From the NCBI RefSeq assembly GCF_022539315.1, contig NC_066315.1:21179649-21243648 (forward strand): a DNA stretch of 64,000 bases, written 5' to 3'. The stretch is from Serinus canaria (taxonomy: Eukaryota; Chordata; Aves; Passeriformes; Fringillidae). Under the pieces are notes generated by a model. The model was not told the origin of the DNA and made no database searches. It saw only the letters and a program-made list of their open reading frames with translations. Positions 10,001 to 25,000 of the stretch are shown piece by piece. The position numbers and the translations under genes are program-made. Within the stretch, counting starts at the first letter, position 1. Each line of letters opens with the position of its first letter.

Positions 10001-13000
10001 GTGAACCAACAAGTGGATAAAGAATTTGCTAAATTGCCATTTTTCAGCCTCAAAACTTCAGTGGGGAGAACTTCGAAATTAAAAAAAAATTGTCAGTCAG
10101 GCAGACTCACATATATTATATCCAAAGTTCAATATGTGAAGTTGCTTCAGGTCACAGAAACTATAACTTTCACTATTACAAAAGCATTCAAGAGAGGAAC
10201 AAATCCAAGAGTTACGTATGAGCATGAGGACTCATGTCTTCTTCTTCTGAGGACTGGATGCTCAAATGAAGCTCAGCTGTGATTCATTCAATGCAAGCTA
10301 TGTTTTGCCTTTGAGGAGGGAACATGCAGTGTGTGCACTTGGATGTTTGGACTTTCACTGCCACAAACAAGTGTATTAAGTGGATATCTAATTGGTAAGA
10401 CTCATATATAACTGCACAGATTACTTCTGTTTCCACAAAAATAGTACAGCTAATTTCAAGTGAGATTCCTTTGTTTGCAAATGCTTTTGTGTTATTTCTA
10501 TTAACACTGTTACTGTCTCAGTCCTACTAAATAAAAATAGTGAGGACACTGACTAGTATTGTGTGATGGCTTTAAGTCAAGATTCTGGACATTTTCAGAT
10601 ATCATGGTGTGGAGTTACTTTGTACTAATTTATAGTTATCATGTATTTTACAGTTACTGAGGTGTGTAATTAATGGCTTTTAACTAAAAAGGAACAAAAT
10701 ATCTCTCCACCAACATTTGAGGTTTGTTAAGAGGCAATGATGAACATGAACAGGCTCATGAGTCAGGAAAGGGAAAGAGGAAAAAAGTAATCTGTTGAAT
10801 TTCTAAACTATTTGTTGCCTTAGAAAGAGGGGGCATTTGTTCAAGAGATGATATGGGGGAACCAAGTAACTGACAGACACCTTAGTTAAAAACTTAGTCT
10901 TGCTTAGGTTAATTTTATGATGTTCAGTGTTGAGATAGGATGATATTTGGTTCTGTAAAGGCTCTTTGGTTAAAGGGATTTGTTTATTTAGTTATGTGAG
11001 TAATATATTTTTATTTTTAAAATAACTGAAGTGTTATTTTTAAAAATGTCATTCTATATCCTGAGCCATAGAGTCCCAAAGGGAGAACATGAGTGCCAGG
11101 CCTAAATCTGACATCCTGACTGCAGTGTTTCCCAGTGGATCAGGGATATGATACTGCAAGGGATGCTTCCAGTCACTGGCAAGGTGCAGGTAACCTCCCT
11201 CTTACCACACAGACTGTGGCACTCAGTATTAAACTTTGTTTTTTGGATCATGCAAGCTTTAAATGACAGAAGAAAAGTCTTTATGGTTTATGAAGCCCCC
11301 GTACTCTTTTTTATTTTTCCTCAGAGGCTAAGATCAGATGAGGGAGTAGATATTGTATTCCCAGTGAAAGATAGAAAAAAACCTTTAAAAAATGCATGAC
11401 TACTGTTGAGTGCCATGTTCAACCTGGCAAACACAGACTGGGCTCCTTACTACTAGCAATGATGCTCAAAACCAAGACTATTGCTGAAACCATCTCCGTG
11501 GCACTGTGCATGTGTTAGAATGCCCCAGAGGGTCTGAGTGCTATGGGCAGCTGCATAACCTGTGTTAATGTGGAAATGTCTGTGGGCTAAACTACCCTGA
11601 TGAGAAGATGGCTAAATTGGAGTCTGTTGAGGTGCAGGAGTATCTGCAGCACATTCCAAAAAGCCACATCACCTAACTGAAATTGCTCTGGAGGAAGTTG
11701 TCCCAGATGGTTAATAATTTCTCAGGCCACCTATCTCTGCTTTTCATAGTAGCTAACCCAGAGGTTTCCAAAGCAATGAGGTTATTTACTTGCAATAATT
11801 AATCCTATTGATGAAATAGCATTCCTGACAAGCAAGAGAGGGGAAAAGGAGGGAAGGAGGATGAAATTTTGTTGTGTAGGATTTGAGCTGATCCATCTAT
11901 AAGCAAATCATGTAACCGGACATTCCCATATGGGTTGGCCAGTGATATGGCCTGCAGCCAAGAAGGGGCTTTAGCAGGAACTCTCTGTGTTTCCTGCTGT
12001 TGATACAGAACTGACTCTGCAGTCCTGTGTTTGCACTTCTTTAAAGCTCCCTAGGTCTGTCTGCCAGGGTCAAGGCTCTGGAAGAAGCTCAAAGCGCTAC
12101 CCTTGAAAGCACAATGGGTGCTTTAACCTGCTCCATTGCAGCAGGGAGCTGAGATAAAGTATAATGGAAGGGCTTTTAGTATCCCCTTACCCCAGGAAAT
12201 ATAGATTGAAGGGCAGTGACTCTTCTCCCTTGTTTCCCTACTTTGTGAAGTTGTCTGGTTGCCTTGCAGCGTAGGGCTGTGATACTCTGAAACTCAATGA
12301 GAGGACAGGGAAACAAGCGTTGGCATCATATTAAAGACTTGTGGTCTGTCTTTCCTCTCTTGCCTACACAAAGCTAACCTCTTTTTTGTTTCTTCTGTAT
12401 GAAATGGGTTTACAATGACTATTTTTGCCTTAATACCGAGGTAGAATTACTGAGTCCTTGTTTCAACTGTGTGCTCTTCCATTCCGCTGCCAGGAGAGGT
12501 AGCAGGAGAGCAATATCAGGAAAACTTTCTCCTCTCTTGATTCTGAATCATTCAGAGCATCTTGCAGCCAGAAGCAGACTTAAATACCCCCTAAAGCACA
12601 CTATTGCATTTGAAATCTTTTAAAAAGCTAATAGTTCAGATTTTGGATATTCACTATCAAGGTCACTTTTAGTTATAATACTTAATAGGCTGCATCAAGT
12701 TCTTGTATTTTAAATTAGGTCCTGAAGGCAGAATTTCAGATACCCCTTCCTTTAAATTTCTGGAACACACTGGGGTGGTTTTTTTTGCTATCAGTTAACT
12801 CTACCAGTTTTACTAAATTAGGTTATATTTTTTCTAAACTAGCTGGAAAAAATCTGAACACCCTCTGAGGAGGAGCAGGGAAGGGGGATGTAAATCAATT
12901 CTCACCAAGCATGCAGTTGATAAAAAACATGAGCTAATCTGGCCAGTCGTTGAGCTGATTGTAACAGAACCCAGGTACTATATAAGGAGATGATGTATTG

Positions 13001-16000
13001 TGGGACTTGAGAGCTTTAGTTACATGAAAAAATCATTAGCTGTGGAGATTGTAAGATTCCGGGGAAAACTTAGAATCCTGTTATAAAACAGAATTTGATT
13101 CTCAATAGAAATTGCTGAGAGAGAACTTTGTTGTACTTGTAAATGCTGACACATTTTAGTCCACTATGCCAGTAAGACCTTATCTGGAACGTCATGGTTC
13201 ACTTGTAGCATTCTGATTTATAATAGACTCTCATGAGTTTCTTTTGTAAGTCTCAGCCCTGTCTAAAGAAAGGAAAAAATACTCTTAGCTATGTTAGTTC
13301 AAGCCCTGAGGTCTTAATTTGTTTTTGATCAGATTGTGTTTAGGAAAAAAAATCCTACTTTTGATGATTTCTTTTTGGTTTTTTTTGATTCATGGAATGT
13401 CCAAGTAAAGCTCTCTAGATACAATCTATTAGATTAAAATGACTCATATGAATAGCAGCTAAGCTGCAGTAAAAACCAGATATAAAGTAGATTGTTGCAG
13501 AACCAGATAAGTCTAAATATAGAAACAGCTCTTCTCATCATTGTTTTGCATATCCTTACTCTTCCTCAACACTTTGGAGTCCCTTTTTTCCCCCAGCATT
13601 AATTCAAAGCAATTGTTAGGCTTAGTTGCCTAGATCATACTGAGTGTTTAGCTGTGCTTTTGAATTCAGCCTCTCTGGGGAGGGTCTGATATCAATGATG
13701 CTGTGAAAGTTACTGAGTTACCTTTGCTTTGTAACAGGTGGTATCATCAGAATCTTCTGGTAGTGATATGATGGTAGGATTGTCAAGATTCCCTTGTTTC
13801 CCTCACTTCTAGAAGATGGGAGCAAGTATGCCAGGACCCTTCCTTCTCCCTCTTCCCTTCTGTAAGCCAGAACACTAATGATGCAGCAGAGCTGCTTTCA
13901 GACTGAAGCTGCTCAGAGCCTTTTGTAGCAAGCTTCTGAAACCACCCTAAGGGGGAGAGCCACAGTCTCTCTGGGGAATCTCTTCTAGTGCTTAAGGCTT
14001 ATTCAGAAATTCCCCTGCTGCAGCATGTCTTGGTTGCCCCTTTTCTTTTTGCTGCATACCTCAGATGGGAATTTGGCACTCTCTTCTCTCTACCTATTGA
14101 ACACTGGGTGAAGCACAAGTAGATCATCCTTTGCTTTCTCTTCTTTTGGCCTAACACCTGCAAGTAGTGATGTCTGAAAACTGTACATAACATTCCAAGA
14201 GTTATCTCCATGTCAGGAGTATTCACTTTCCTTTACCTGTATAAATTTCTAGAATTATTTGTTTGTTTTATACATTTGTATTCACATTTTATACAAATAT
14301 GGATAGATTTGGGTAAATGTTCACCTCTACTCTGTATCTATAATTATGTACAAATACATGTAATCCATGTATTGTATTTTGACTATGTTTTTATATGATG
14401 GATGTGCATAGATACATACACAGGTGTAGCAAAACAGGTATTTGAAAGGGATTTTCCATCATGGATGTAGGCACAGATCTGAGGGCAGAGTGTAGCTGAA
14501 CCTGCTGCAGATGCCTGGTTAATGGACATCTGTGTTTATCCAGGACATACAGGCAAATAGACCCAGAGCATTTAGACATAATACTTCTCAAAATTCCAGA
14601 ATGGTGGAAAGTTATGTGAAAGACCTTTAAGTGTATTACATAGACAGGTATTTTGCTTTGATTAGAAGCATTATTTTCCTGTATAAAGTTTGAATAAAAT
14701 ATTTTCACAGAATCATTTAGGTTGGGAAAAACCTCTGAGATCATGGAGTCCAAGCTTTGAATGAGCACCACGTTGATTTGCTTTTGTTCATTTGAGTTTT
14801 TTTAAATTATGAAAGATGCTGCATTTTTTATTTAAAGTTTTCAAGAGCTGAATGAATCACACTAAGTACCAGTGTCTGCCCATACATCTCTTATGCAGGT
14901 ATTAATTAGTATTAAAAAAAAATATTGGTAAGGGAAATGTTTGGTTCATGCCTATTAAGCTGTTTATAATGTGCTGACTTAGTGACTCAGAGGAGAGCAA
15001 TTCCCATAGAAAGCACTAAATTTACTTTAATGTGTGTAAACGATGAATTTGCACTAACACCTGCTCTAGGTTCAGGCTTTAATTTCCACAAGTGAATCTG
15101 TGCTATTGCTCTTAACATAGGTTTGCTTTTTGCTGCCCAAACTCCAATTTTTTCTATTTTTCCAATTACTGTTTTGGCAAAGTAAGGGACTTTTAATTTT
15201 TCTGTTTGGTAGCCCCTAGGTACCTCGGCTGAAAAACTGGGTGAAGGAATGCTGGTTTTCATGATCATGTTTCTGTGTCTCCAGAGCTGCTTCTGAAGCT
15301 GAATTGTAGGGCAGTGCCGTGTATAGGGGTCATGGCTCCTGCAGCAGAAAAATGAGGTGCTTTGGGTTTGCTGAAATGCAATTTGAGGATGTTCTCATAC
15401 CTAAATTTATATTTATAAATCCCTCTGCTCTTTGCATACTCCTGGTTGTCTGGGCCTTAGTCTGCAGTGCAGTCTTAGGCAGTATCATTATGAGTGACTC
15501 CAGAGCTGCGGCTGAAGCCAAATTTGCGAGTCCTGCAGACTGTTGCCTGTCTGGAGCAGCTCCTGGGCTGGCTCTGAAGCAATCCAGCTGGTACTCAGGC
15601 ACTCCTTGGACCTCTCTGTGGACAGGCTCAGGCGTTGTGTGCCCAGCCCAGCTGCTGGCTCGTACTCTTGCACTAGTGTCACATATCATGATACAGGATA
15701 GCCTGGACTCCTTCCTAAAAGGGGCCAGGCACTCTCCTCCAGAAAAGAAAATGGTATCTGAATGCAACCTGAATTCCCACCAAGTTTTTGCTCCTCACAG
15801 AAATATAGCTGTGGGTAAAGTACAGTATAGACTTAGCCTGTGTGCCTCAGATACCCATAAACAGCACAAGGAGAGATATTTCCCTGTCATATAATGGTTT
15901 GTCAGGATACAGACAAGCTACTTTTTCTGAAATGCTTAGATAATGCTGATATGAGCAATATACAGGTTTGGGGGTTTTTCAAACTGGGTTGGGATTTATG

Positions 16001-19000
16001 TGAATTAAATGAATAGCGTTTATCTGAGTCTAATCTAAGGTGGTCATCCATGGCTATTTACAGTTGGTTTAAAAAAAAAGGTACTTTAGGTGCTTTTGGG
16101 CCATGATTCTTCTGACCTTTTCAGAGTTTTGCTTCAGGAGGAAAAGAAGTGGCTTAGATCATATCCTCACATGTAGGTGGGTGGTTAGCTCAGAAGTGAA
16201 CAATTGCAGCAAGGCACAGTAATGACAGCTTGTGTGTGTTCAGACAAATTAGTTGTGTATGTTGCTTCATTTTACTAAAGTTACATGGAAAGCAGTAGAT
16301 GTTTTATAGCATTCTGAAATACTGATTAGTTTTTACATACAAAAGAGTAAACTGTATTTTAAGGCACAACCTCAGAAACTGGGAATATGTCTCCATAGCT
16401 CTGGCAAGGATGCTGAACAAAACTGATTAGAAAATTTCTATCAAAGGAGAATTATCTAGGGGGAAAAAACCCTATTTGTTAATTTGTGTTTCTGTGATAT
16501 TTTTCAAGTTATTTCATAATGAAAATCCCATGCCACATGATGAAGGATTCCTAGTAACCATATGCCACTAAACGAGGGGGGATTGTGCATGTGTGTATGT
16601 ACAGTTCTTGCAGATTTATTGGTAAATTCAGCTGTGGTTCGATAAATCCTGCAAATGGTTGTCCAAGATTTAAAATTTAATTTCTTTTCAAGTGTTGGTA
16701 TACTTTGCCAATAGACAAATATATTGTTTTGATTGAAAATGTAAGCTCCTTTTATGTTAGAATACTGGCCACGAGTATCCTCAGAGCCAGGCTTGCATTG
16801 GCAGCTGTAAGCTGGCCATGGCTGATTTTCAAGCTTCAAAAGTTTTGTTTGTATCAAGACCCCATCTGTGGACATTGATCATATTCAGATCTGCTGGAGC
16901 ACTAAAAAAAAGAAAAAAGAAACCTTTAAAGTCTGAAAGGGTCTGACTTCACTGGAAAAAATAATTGAGAGTAGTGTTGCCAACATCTAGGTAGGAGCTG
17001 GCAGCATGTGTCATGTGGTCTGTCAAATACTCTGTCTCTCACATTGACACAAGTTTAGGCCTAACTTCAACAAAATGTATTTTTTAAATTATTATTTTCA
17101 TTGTAATTTTAAATTATACTTCCTGAATTTTTAAGAGCTAAATATTCCTGAAATTTATCTCCCTAAACATGAACTTCAACAGTAGCTGCTGTAATTGGCG
17201 CAGCATGGAAGCAAATACTTGCATGAAGGAAGATGTTTCCTTAGAGGCTTTCAAACTTGAAAAGATTCATTCTCATTCAAATTTCCTTCATGTTTGTTAG
17301 GAAAAAACACAGAGATAGAGTACCCTTGTTCTCCAAGTACGATGCATTTCTCTTCCTAATTCAGTTTATAATATTTATGAGGTTACCATAGGCTGAAGTC
17401 ACTGGTGAGCTAACATCCTAGAAAACATTCAGGTATCTCCTGTATTCCTGCTGGGCAAACCCCAAGGAATGTTGACTTTTTAAAATGTTGGCTGTATTTT
17501 TTCTCAGTTATTTAAAAAGTATGTAAATCCTTAGAATATGATCTGACACTACTTTTTTTTTAGCATTCCAAGGTATAGAATATGTGGTTTTATTTTCACT
17601 TATACTTCAAGTGACTAAAAAGGATTGATTCTTCTGAAATCCCCCCTGACATGAACCAGAAACAAACATAAGGGAATGCAGATACAAGGGGGTAGGAGAA
17701 ATGCCCTTCTTATGTATAAATTGAAAAGTTCATTAGGAATGACTGGTGAGGGAAGAGCATAGCTCATGAACATATGGGAAATCAGTTTACTTCAGAGAAC
17801 TGAGGGTGAAGGGAAGGGATGTCTGCTTTTTATTAAAACCTGAAATGCATTATAATTGGCCTGAATCTTTGCCCAGATGACTTCTCTTATGCTGACATCT
17901 GCAAGAGTGTATATAAAGCAACATTAGGAAGCTGTCTCTTGTGACAGTGTGTACACATGTAATTCTGTTAAAAACTAAGTCCTTTGCTATCTGTAGTGTT
18001 GGTCTTTGAATAAGCATGCTGAGAAATGTCATTTGTTTGACAAAATCTAATTATGGAACATGCTTTTTACATGGAAAGTTTCTACCACATCTGAGAAAAC
18101 TTTTTAGGGCTTTTCACCTATTTTTGTAGATTCTTGTTCATTCTTCATCTTAAGTTCCAAGTAAACTTTTTTTTTTTTTTTGCATGGGGAAACACAGCAT
18201 TTCTTATTTCAGTCCTGTGTATTTTTTTCTAAAGCTTAAGTGTTATTATTTTGAATTTTCATGTGTGAATTTAAGCTGGCTTTGGCTGACCAATGAAAAG
18301 GTTAAATGATAATAAAAAGTCAATTTCCTATTGAATGGGTTGGATGATGACAAGTGAATGTAATGTAATATATCTGTTAATCTGTTCACTTGTGTTAAAA
18401 ATAAGCTGTCAACATAGTGCTTCTTTCTTTGTCAGACAACAGGAAAATAAAAGTCAATGGCACCAGGGAACCTATTGAATTTAAGACAAATCAGTGGTTT
18501 GGGGCAACAGTCAAAGCTCATAAAGAGAAAGTTGTGGTAAGTCTTATGTATTTGATATTATTTTGGAAATAATGTTTGTTTTTCTCAAATGTATATGTTT
18601 AATAGCTTCCTATGTGCACATTATGGAAATAACTCTCTAATTATGGATGAATTATAAAACAGAGGATGTATGTAATTCAAAAAACAAAAGCAACCTATAA
18701 AATCAGGTTGAACTGATCAAGTGATGATCCTGCTGCCATGTGAAAACAGCAGAATGTCATATTGTTGTGGAAGTGAATGATATTTTTTTAACAGATAATG
18801 GACATATTTCCAAGATGCAGAGGAACTGATAGCTGTCTGCTATAAAATGTTTGGTATTATGAAGATATATCTGGAATGTTACATACAGAATGTTGTGAAA
18901 TTGCATGTATTTGAATGTCATGAAATATTTTGAAAGCCAACTCTGTTAATGTTCAGTTAGGAAAACACTTATCTCTTGTCACATTTACATTTTTTTGAAG

Positions 19001-22000
19001 AGCTGTGTCATAGTCATGGTAACATAGCTGCAAAAAAAGCTGATAAGAGCTGGTAAAAAAGCTCCAAATCAAAATGCAGTATCTGCTCTCCTGTTTCACT
19101 GACTGTTTTACCTGTATTGATAGGGGCCCAGTAGTAATTTTATTGCCTAGTAAAGTGCTGGTGATGCTGCTTATACACAGACATTTTATATTTCCAGTTG
19201 CATTAAGGTTTACATTAAAAGCAGCACTGAAGTAATTGGGATAAAAATAATTAGTTTGGTCATTAGTTTTACTAGTTTTTGCAATCACCAAACAAAAATT
19301 TACCTTGGGATTTGATTAAACTTCCAATTACTACTTAAAAAGTAGTCATAAGGGAGGAAGCATTGAAAGGAAATGCTTTCCCTTATATTGAATGCCTTGT
19401 AGTTAATCTACAGAAGGATTTTGAAATGAAACTGGTAGGGAGTAAAACATCACCATATTCTGTTACAGAGCTAAGGAAACATAAAAATTCTAAAAAACTC
19501 TAGAAATAGGCCAACATTTTTCATTTTCTGTACTCTACTAAATTCACAGATTGAAATAAAATACTTCTTTGCCACCATTTCTGAAATCTTAATCAGTGAT
19601 TAGGAAAACTCATCTCCAACAGATGTTCTGTGCCTGTACTGACCAAACTTCATTTATTTGGGGTTGGTCTTCTCAGTATCTGAAACCAAGATATAGTCAA
19701 CACTTTTCAGGCAAAAAAATTGGACAGCAAAGCTGGAAGGCTTTTTCTGTTAAGCTTTGTAGGCTGAGACAAAATGTCATCAAACTATCAGGAACTTGTT
19801 TTTTAAGCTACAGATTTAATAGTGAACTGCATTAAGCCAGCATTCATCACTATATTGTTCTTGTTTCAATCCATTTGGCTTGATGTCAGCTGTACCTAAA
19901 ATCACCCCCACAGGGCACATACTCCTCTTTGCTGCACTCTGTGCTCTCTGTTTCAATATGCAAGGATTCCTAGGCAGGGGTGTGTGAAATGTCCCTGTTC
20001 TTAAGCCATTGCTCCACAAGCCCTGGCTGGTGGTAGGCTCTGAGCAGCACTTTGGTTCATACAGCCAGGACTGATTGCTGAATGAAGGCTAAGAGTAGCA
20101 ATACCTTGCCAGAGGTAGACAGCTTTGTAATTGAAAGAGTAGGACAGGACAGGACATGAATGAAGCATTTGTGTCCTAGAAAGGCAAGCTTGCAGGGAGA
20201 GGTAGTGTCTTCATGCTCCCAGGCAATTCAAAGTTTCAGGGCACAGGAAACTGTAAGGAATGACTTGCAAACCTAAGAGCTTATTGTTCCTATTTTTCTA
20301 ATTATCTGGATTACCTTCAAAAAATACAATGCTTCTCTCTACACAAATTGTATATCTTTTATCTTTGTCATTTTTGTAACCCCATTGCTGTAACATGGAA
20401 GATTAAATATCTAGCCAAAGCTTCCTTAGCAAAAAACTATTCACCCAGCTTGTTGAATGCCTTGTAGCTGTATGCTGTCGGTGAAGATTTGAACCAGGGG
20501 GTTATTTGGGGTTGTTACCAGGCACTCTGATGAATGTGATCGACCATTTGACAACACCCTGATAAATCTCCTGCTAAGTGGAGTCAGTTCACCCATTACC
20601 TTAGGACATTCTGTGGCAGGGAGAAATGATGAGGACTCCATCTTATCAGAAGACTAATTAAATACTTTATTATAGTATATTATTCTATACTATATTCATT
20701 GCATCTAAACTGAATCTGCCAAGCACTCAACTGCCCAGAATCTCGTGACTGTCAGCAGACAGTCCCCCCCCACCACACACACTTGGCTCTGATAGGCCAA
20801 GGAGACAAAACACCATCACTCTGGGTGAACAATCCCCATATTGCATTCTACTTTGGCACACACAGGTGCAGCGAATGAGATAAGAATTGTTTTGACCATT
20901 CTTTTCTCTGCTTCTCTCACTGCTTCTCTCAGGTTCTGAGAAAGGGAATCCCACATACCAGGACAGAACTGGGATTGCCTTCAGCCACATATATATGATT
21001 TGCATCTTAAATTATAGGATCAGCTCCTGTGCTATGAGCAGTAATAGAGACAAAATATTACTTTTGAAGCAGACCTAGAGAGTAGTTGTAACATGCCTTA
21101 AATGTGACTTGTAGTCCCTGACAGATTTCACCGGCCAAGGGTTGTAAGTGAAACATCAGAGTGCTTTTCGAAGAAAATCTATAATGAAATTATATGAAGC
21201 AGTGATCCTGCATTTTCTTCTGTCATCATTGCTATGTGAATGATACAACATGAGAGAGAATCCTTGTACACAGCCTATTAAAAACTACATTTGCCAGGTG
21301 CAAGTGTGTGTGAAAGTATGTGTGTCTTCTGATGGGTGTTTCTGTTTTTATAGGCTTGTGCTCCTTTGTATCATTGGAGAACCCTTAAAGACAGTCCTGA
21401 GAAGGACCCTGTTGGCACCTGCTATGTAGCAATTCAGAACTTCAGTGCCTATGCTGAATATTCACCTTGTCGCAACAGTAAGCATTAATATGAGCAGTCC
21501 TGTGTTAAAGGAATTGACTTTGCACTGAGTGTGTTCATTCTTTCAGTCTTCACACCATTGAGTCTTGATTGAATGAAGGGTACTGTATGATGTTATTGCA
21601 CTGAATGAGGGTGTAAGGAAAAATTTCCATTAAACTATATGCCTATAATTGGATGCTTTATTGTATAATTAATTGAAAGAGGAGAAACTAAGTAAATTGT
21701 GTGCAGTTACAGTAATGAGTTATAATTGGTTCGATTTTTGTGGCTTTAAAACATAGCAAACAGATCTAGATAAGAACCAGACAGCATATTAAACCAATTA
21801 TTCATACTTATGCTGAGCATAAATGTCTCATCACAAGGTCATGATTTGAAGATCAGACCCTGCATAGAAACACACAAGCCTGTATCATTGCTCCTGCCAA
21901 TATCATCCACAAGAGCTCATTTGTGAAGAGCTTTCAGCATGGAAGAAAGCCATGCACATTAACACTGCTGTTCCACACTCTTTTCTGTTCTGTTCTGAGG

Positions 22001-25000
22001 ATGTGGTAGCCATCTCTGGGCCTTGCTTCCCGGGGAATAGGGATAAACCACATGCATATTTTGAACCAGATTCAGCCACCTAGAAGTCTGCAGAAAATAC
22101 CACATGTTGGGTTATTATCAGTCATTCATCTTGTTCAGCATTCTATGCCTATTGTAGTAGGGCTTTAAGCAGAGTTGTGTTGTGTCTTCCTTTTGAAGCC
22201 TAATCCTTGTCTCTGCACGGACAGGCACAGAAAGAAGCTGAATGGTGTCCTTAAGATCTGATTTATGTACTTACTGAAGTCTCACTGGGCCTTTGGGAAA
22301 GGCTTATGTCGTCTGAAGAGAGTTCAAGTGGCCATTCCTACTCTCAGTTTCTCAGTCCTGCAGTCTTCTGGCACTCTGGCACACACAGAATTGCCATAAG
22401 ATGCAGGGCAACACACTTTGCACAATTATATAAGGATTAGGAGAATAAAAATAGAAGTAGTCAGAAGGAGGAAAGTTATTTTTCCTTGTACACAACCTGA
22501 CCCTTACACTGTGTCAAGGTTTTTTGAGAACATCTTAGTAAACAATTATTTTTGTATTTATGACAGATCAGACTGTGATGAACATTCTACAGTCTTGTTG
22601 TTTTTTTTACTTTTTTATCTCCAGCTAAATTAAAACCAAATCCTTGATAGTTGTTTCAAAGGTCCTTCCATGGCAGTGGGAGGAGAAAGTCCCAAATAGC
22701 AGGTCCTATTTTTCAAAAGGCTCACAAGGGACTGCATGATCAGGGTCTTGTAGAAGGTCTTGATTTGCTCTGCCTCTTCTAAAAAAGAATACGTATTTTC
22801 ACATATTTTGGCAATATTTCATTTCATAGTGTTACAGCTCCAGGAGTATCTGTGTTATCTTCCACCTGCACTGTAAAATAAATAAAATGCTTCTACCTTC
22901 ATAATTGCAGGCAATGCAGATCCTGAAGGACAAGGCTTTTGTCAAGCAGGTTTCAGCTTAGATTTTTACAAGGTGAGGTTCTTCTTCTGAAGGATTTTGA
23001 CCAAATGTCATTATGATATATCTGCAGGATTTAAGTGCTCTCTCAGTGATCATGAATTTATTTCCATGCTGTTGGATATGAAAACTTTTGTGAAACTGTT
23101 GCAAGTTCTTTCCTCCTTTTCAAGCTTCAAACTTTCTTGTTTCATTAATAAAAAGAAAGACTTAATCAGCACCTGCTTTTCTCTGCAGCATTCTGCTTTG
23201 TCCATCTTAACAGATAATTAGGCAAAAACTTCTATATGCTTCTTTCTCAGTCTGTCCCACTTAAAATGCTTTACTTAACTTTCAGGAAGCAGTGGGGCAG
23301 GCACCAACTAGTTTTAAAAAGTTCAAACATGTCACTGTTTAGTAGGAAATGACACAAAGCCATCAGAAGGCTGAGTGACACATAGCACCCGTTTATTTCA
23401 GGCTGCTCCTTTTTAGACACTCTTCCAATGCAGGTGGACTTGATTGGTCATGTAGTTAATACATTTCACCTGACTGGCTAATTAACAAGATGCCCTCTCA
23501 TAAACAATCTTTGAGAATAACGAGAAAACAACAGGAAAACAACACCTGCAGGTTGTTTTTAATAATAACCTATCATTGTTTATCTCCAGCTCCCCAAAGT
23601 CTCCCAAAGGCCAGTTCTGGGAAAACTTATCTAGTTTTCTGGCTGTCACATCCACAAAAATAACCAAAGAATGCTTTTGGTGGCAGATGAGTCATGGAGT
23701 AAAACCAATCTCATGTGGGGAAGAAAATACCTAAGGGAAAGGACTAGATTTTCTTAAATGCCAAGGGGGTCCAGTAACAATGTTATGGGAGAAAGGATGA
23801 ACTGTGTGTGATTGTTGTTATCTGGGCCATTATTTACAGCACCAAGGCTTCAGGTGATGTTGAACTGACCATTGCCATTCTTTTGAGCATTCTGCAGCTG
23901 CATTGTATAATTCTCTCTAAAACATCACTGTTGTTTCATTGAATTGGAGCACCCTCTTTTCTGTTAACTTTGTTTTGTTACAATTAAGCAGCAATTTTTG
24001 AGATGTTATATTAGTGTTAAAATAAATGGCTTTCATTCAAGTGCAGGTGCATAGGGTGATTTTGACTTTTTTTTAAGTCTGGATTTTCCTGCACATCCAT
24101 GCACCTACATCTTTCCTTGAGCATGGCTATTCTCCTTTATCATGATTCTGATATTATTTTGGTAATTTAGAATGCTTTTTTTTCCCATGCATGCTTTATT
24201 TTGCTGTGGTTTTTTTTGTTGTGTAATTTTATTTCATTCTGCTTTTTGTAGAATGGAGACCTGATAGTAGGCGGGCCCGGTAGTTTTTATTGGCAAGGTA
24301 TGTTCATCTGGCTGGTTAACTGGATCTAAGAAGTCAAGGAGAAAGTATTGTTGTTCTAGATTTCCACTGGTTTTTTTTGGTTTAAGATAACCAGTCTCTG
24401 ATCTTATTTTCAACAAATGTAAATCAAAAGAATTGCTTAACAAGAAACTGAGCATAAAAATAAGCCATGAAAATATAGAATGTGGGTTGTCTAGGAAGCT
24501 TAACAAATGCAAAAAACTATTTTTATGTTGGCATTTTAGTATATTTGTAATTTAATTAATAAGTTGACTTTTTCCCTAAAAATACTGCAGGCTAAAAAAT
24601 TGCTAATATCTGTAGAGCAAATATACTATTTAAAAATGTTTGTTACTTCATTTTTGAACACAACCTTTTATACTATTGATATGGATTTTAAGTTCATTTG
24701 TGGCATCACTGTAGGTTCCAAGATGAAATTTCTAGTGTAGAAAAACCCTGAGGTTGTTTCAGTAGAGGATTAAGAGTTTATTTTTGTTTTAACCTGTTCT
24801 TACATGTAGCTGATTCCCAGCCTCTGCCTACCAGCTTGCCCACTGTCAGCCTCTTTGATGTGTGTTTTTGCCTTTTTTTTTAAGAAGATCTAATTGATTG
24901 TGATTATAGGGAATTCATAGCTTTGAAATCTCTATTGAGAAGTTGCATTCATTGGTCTACTACATTTGTACAGTGCAGACTTTATTTTGAATTAGTAGAC

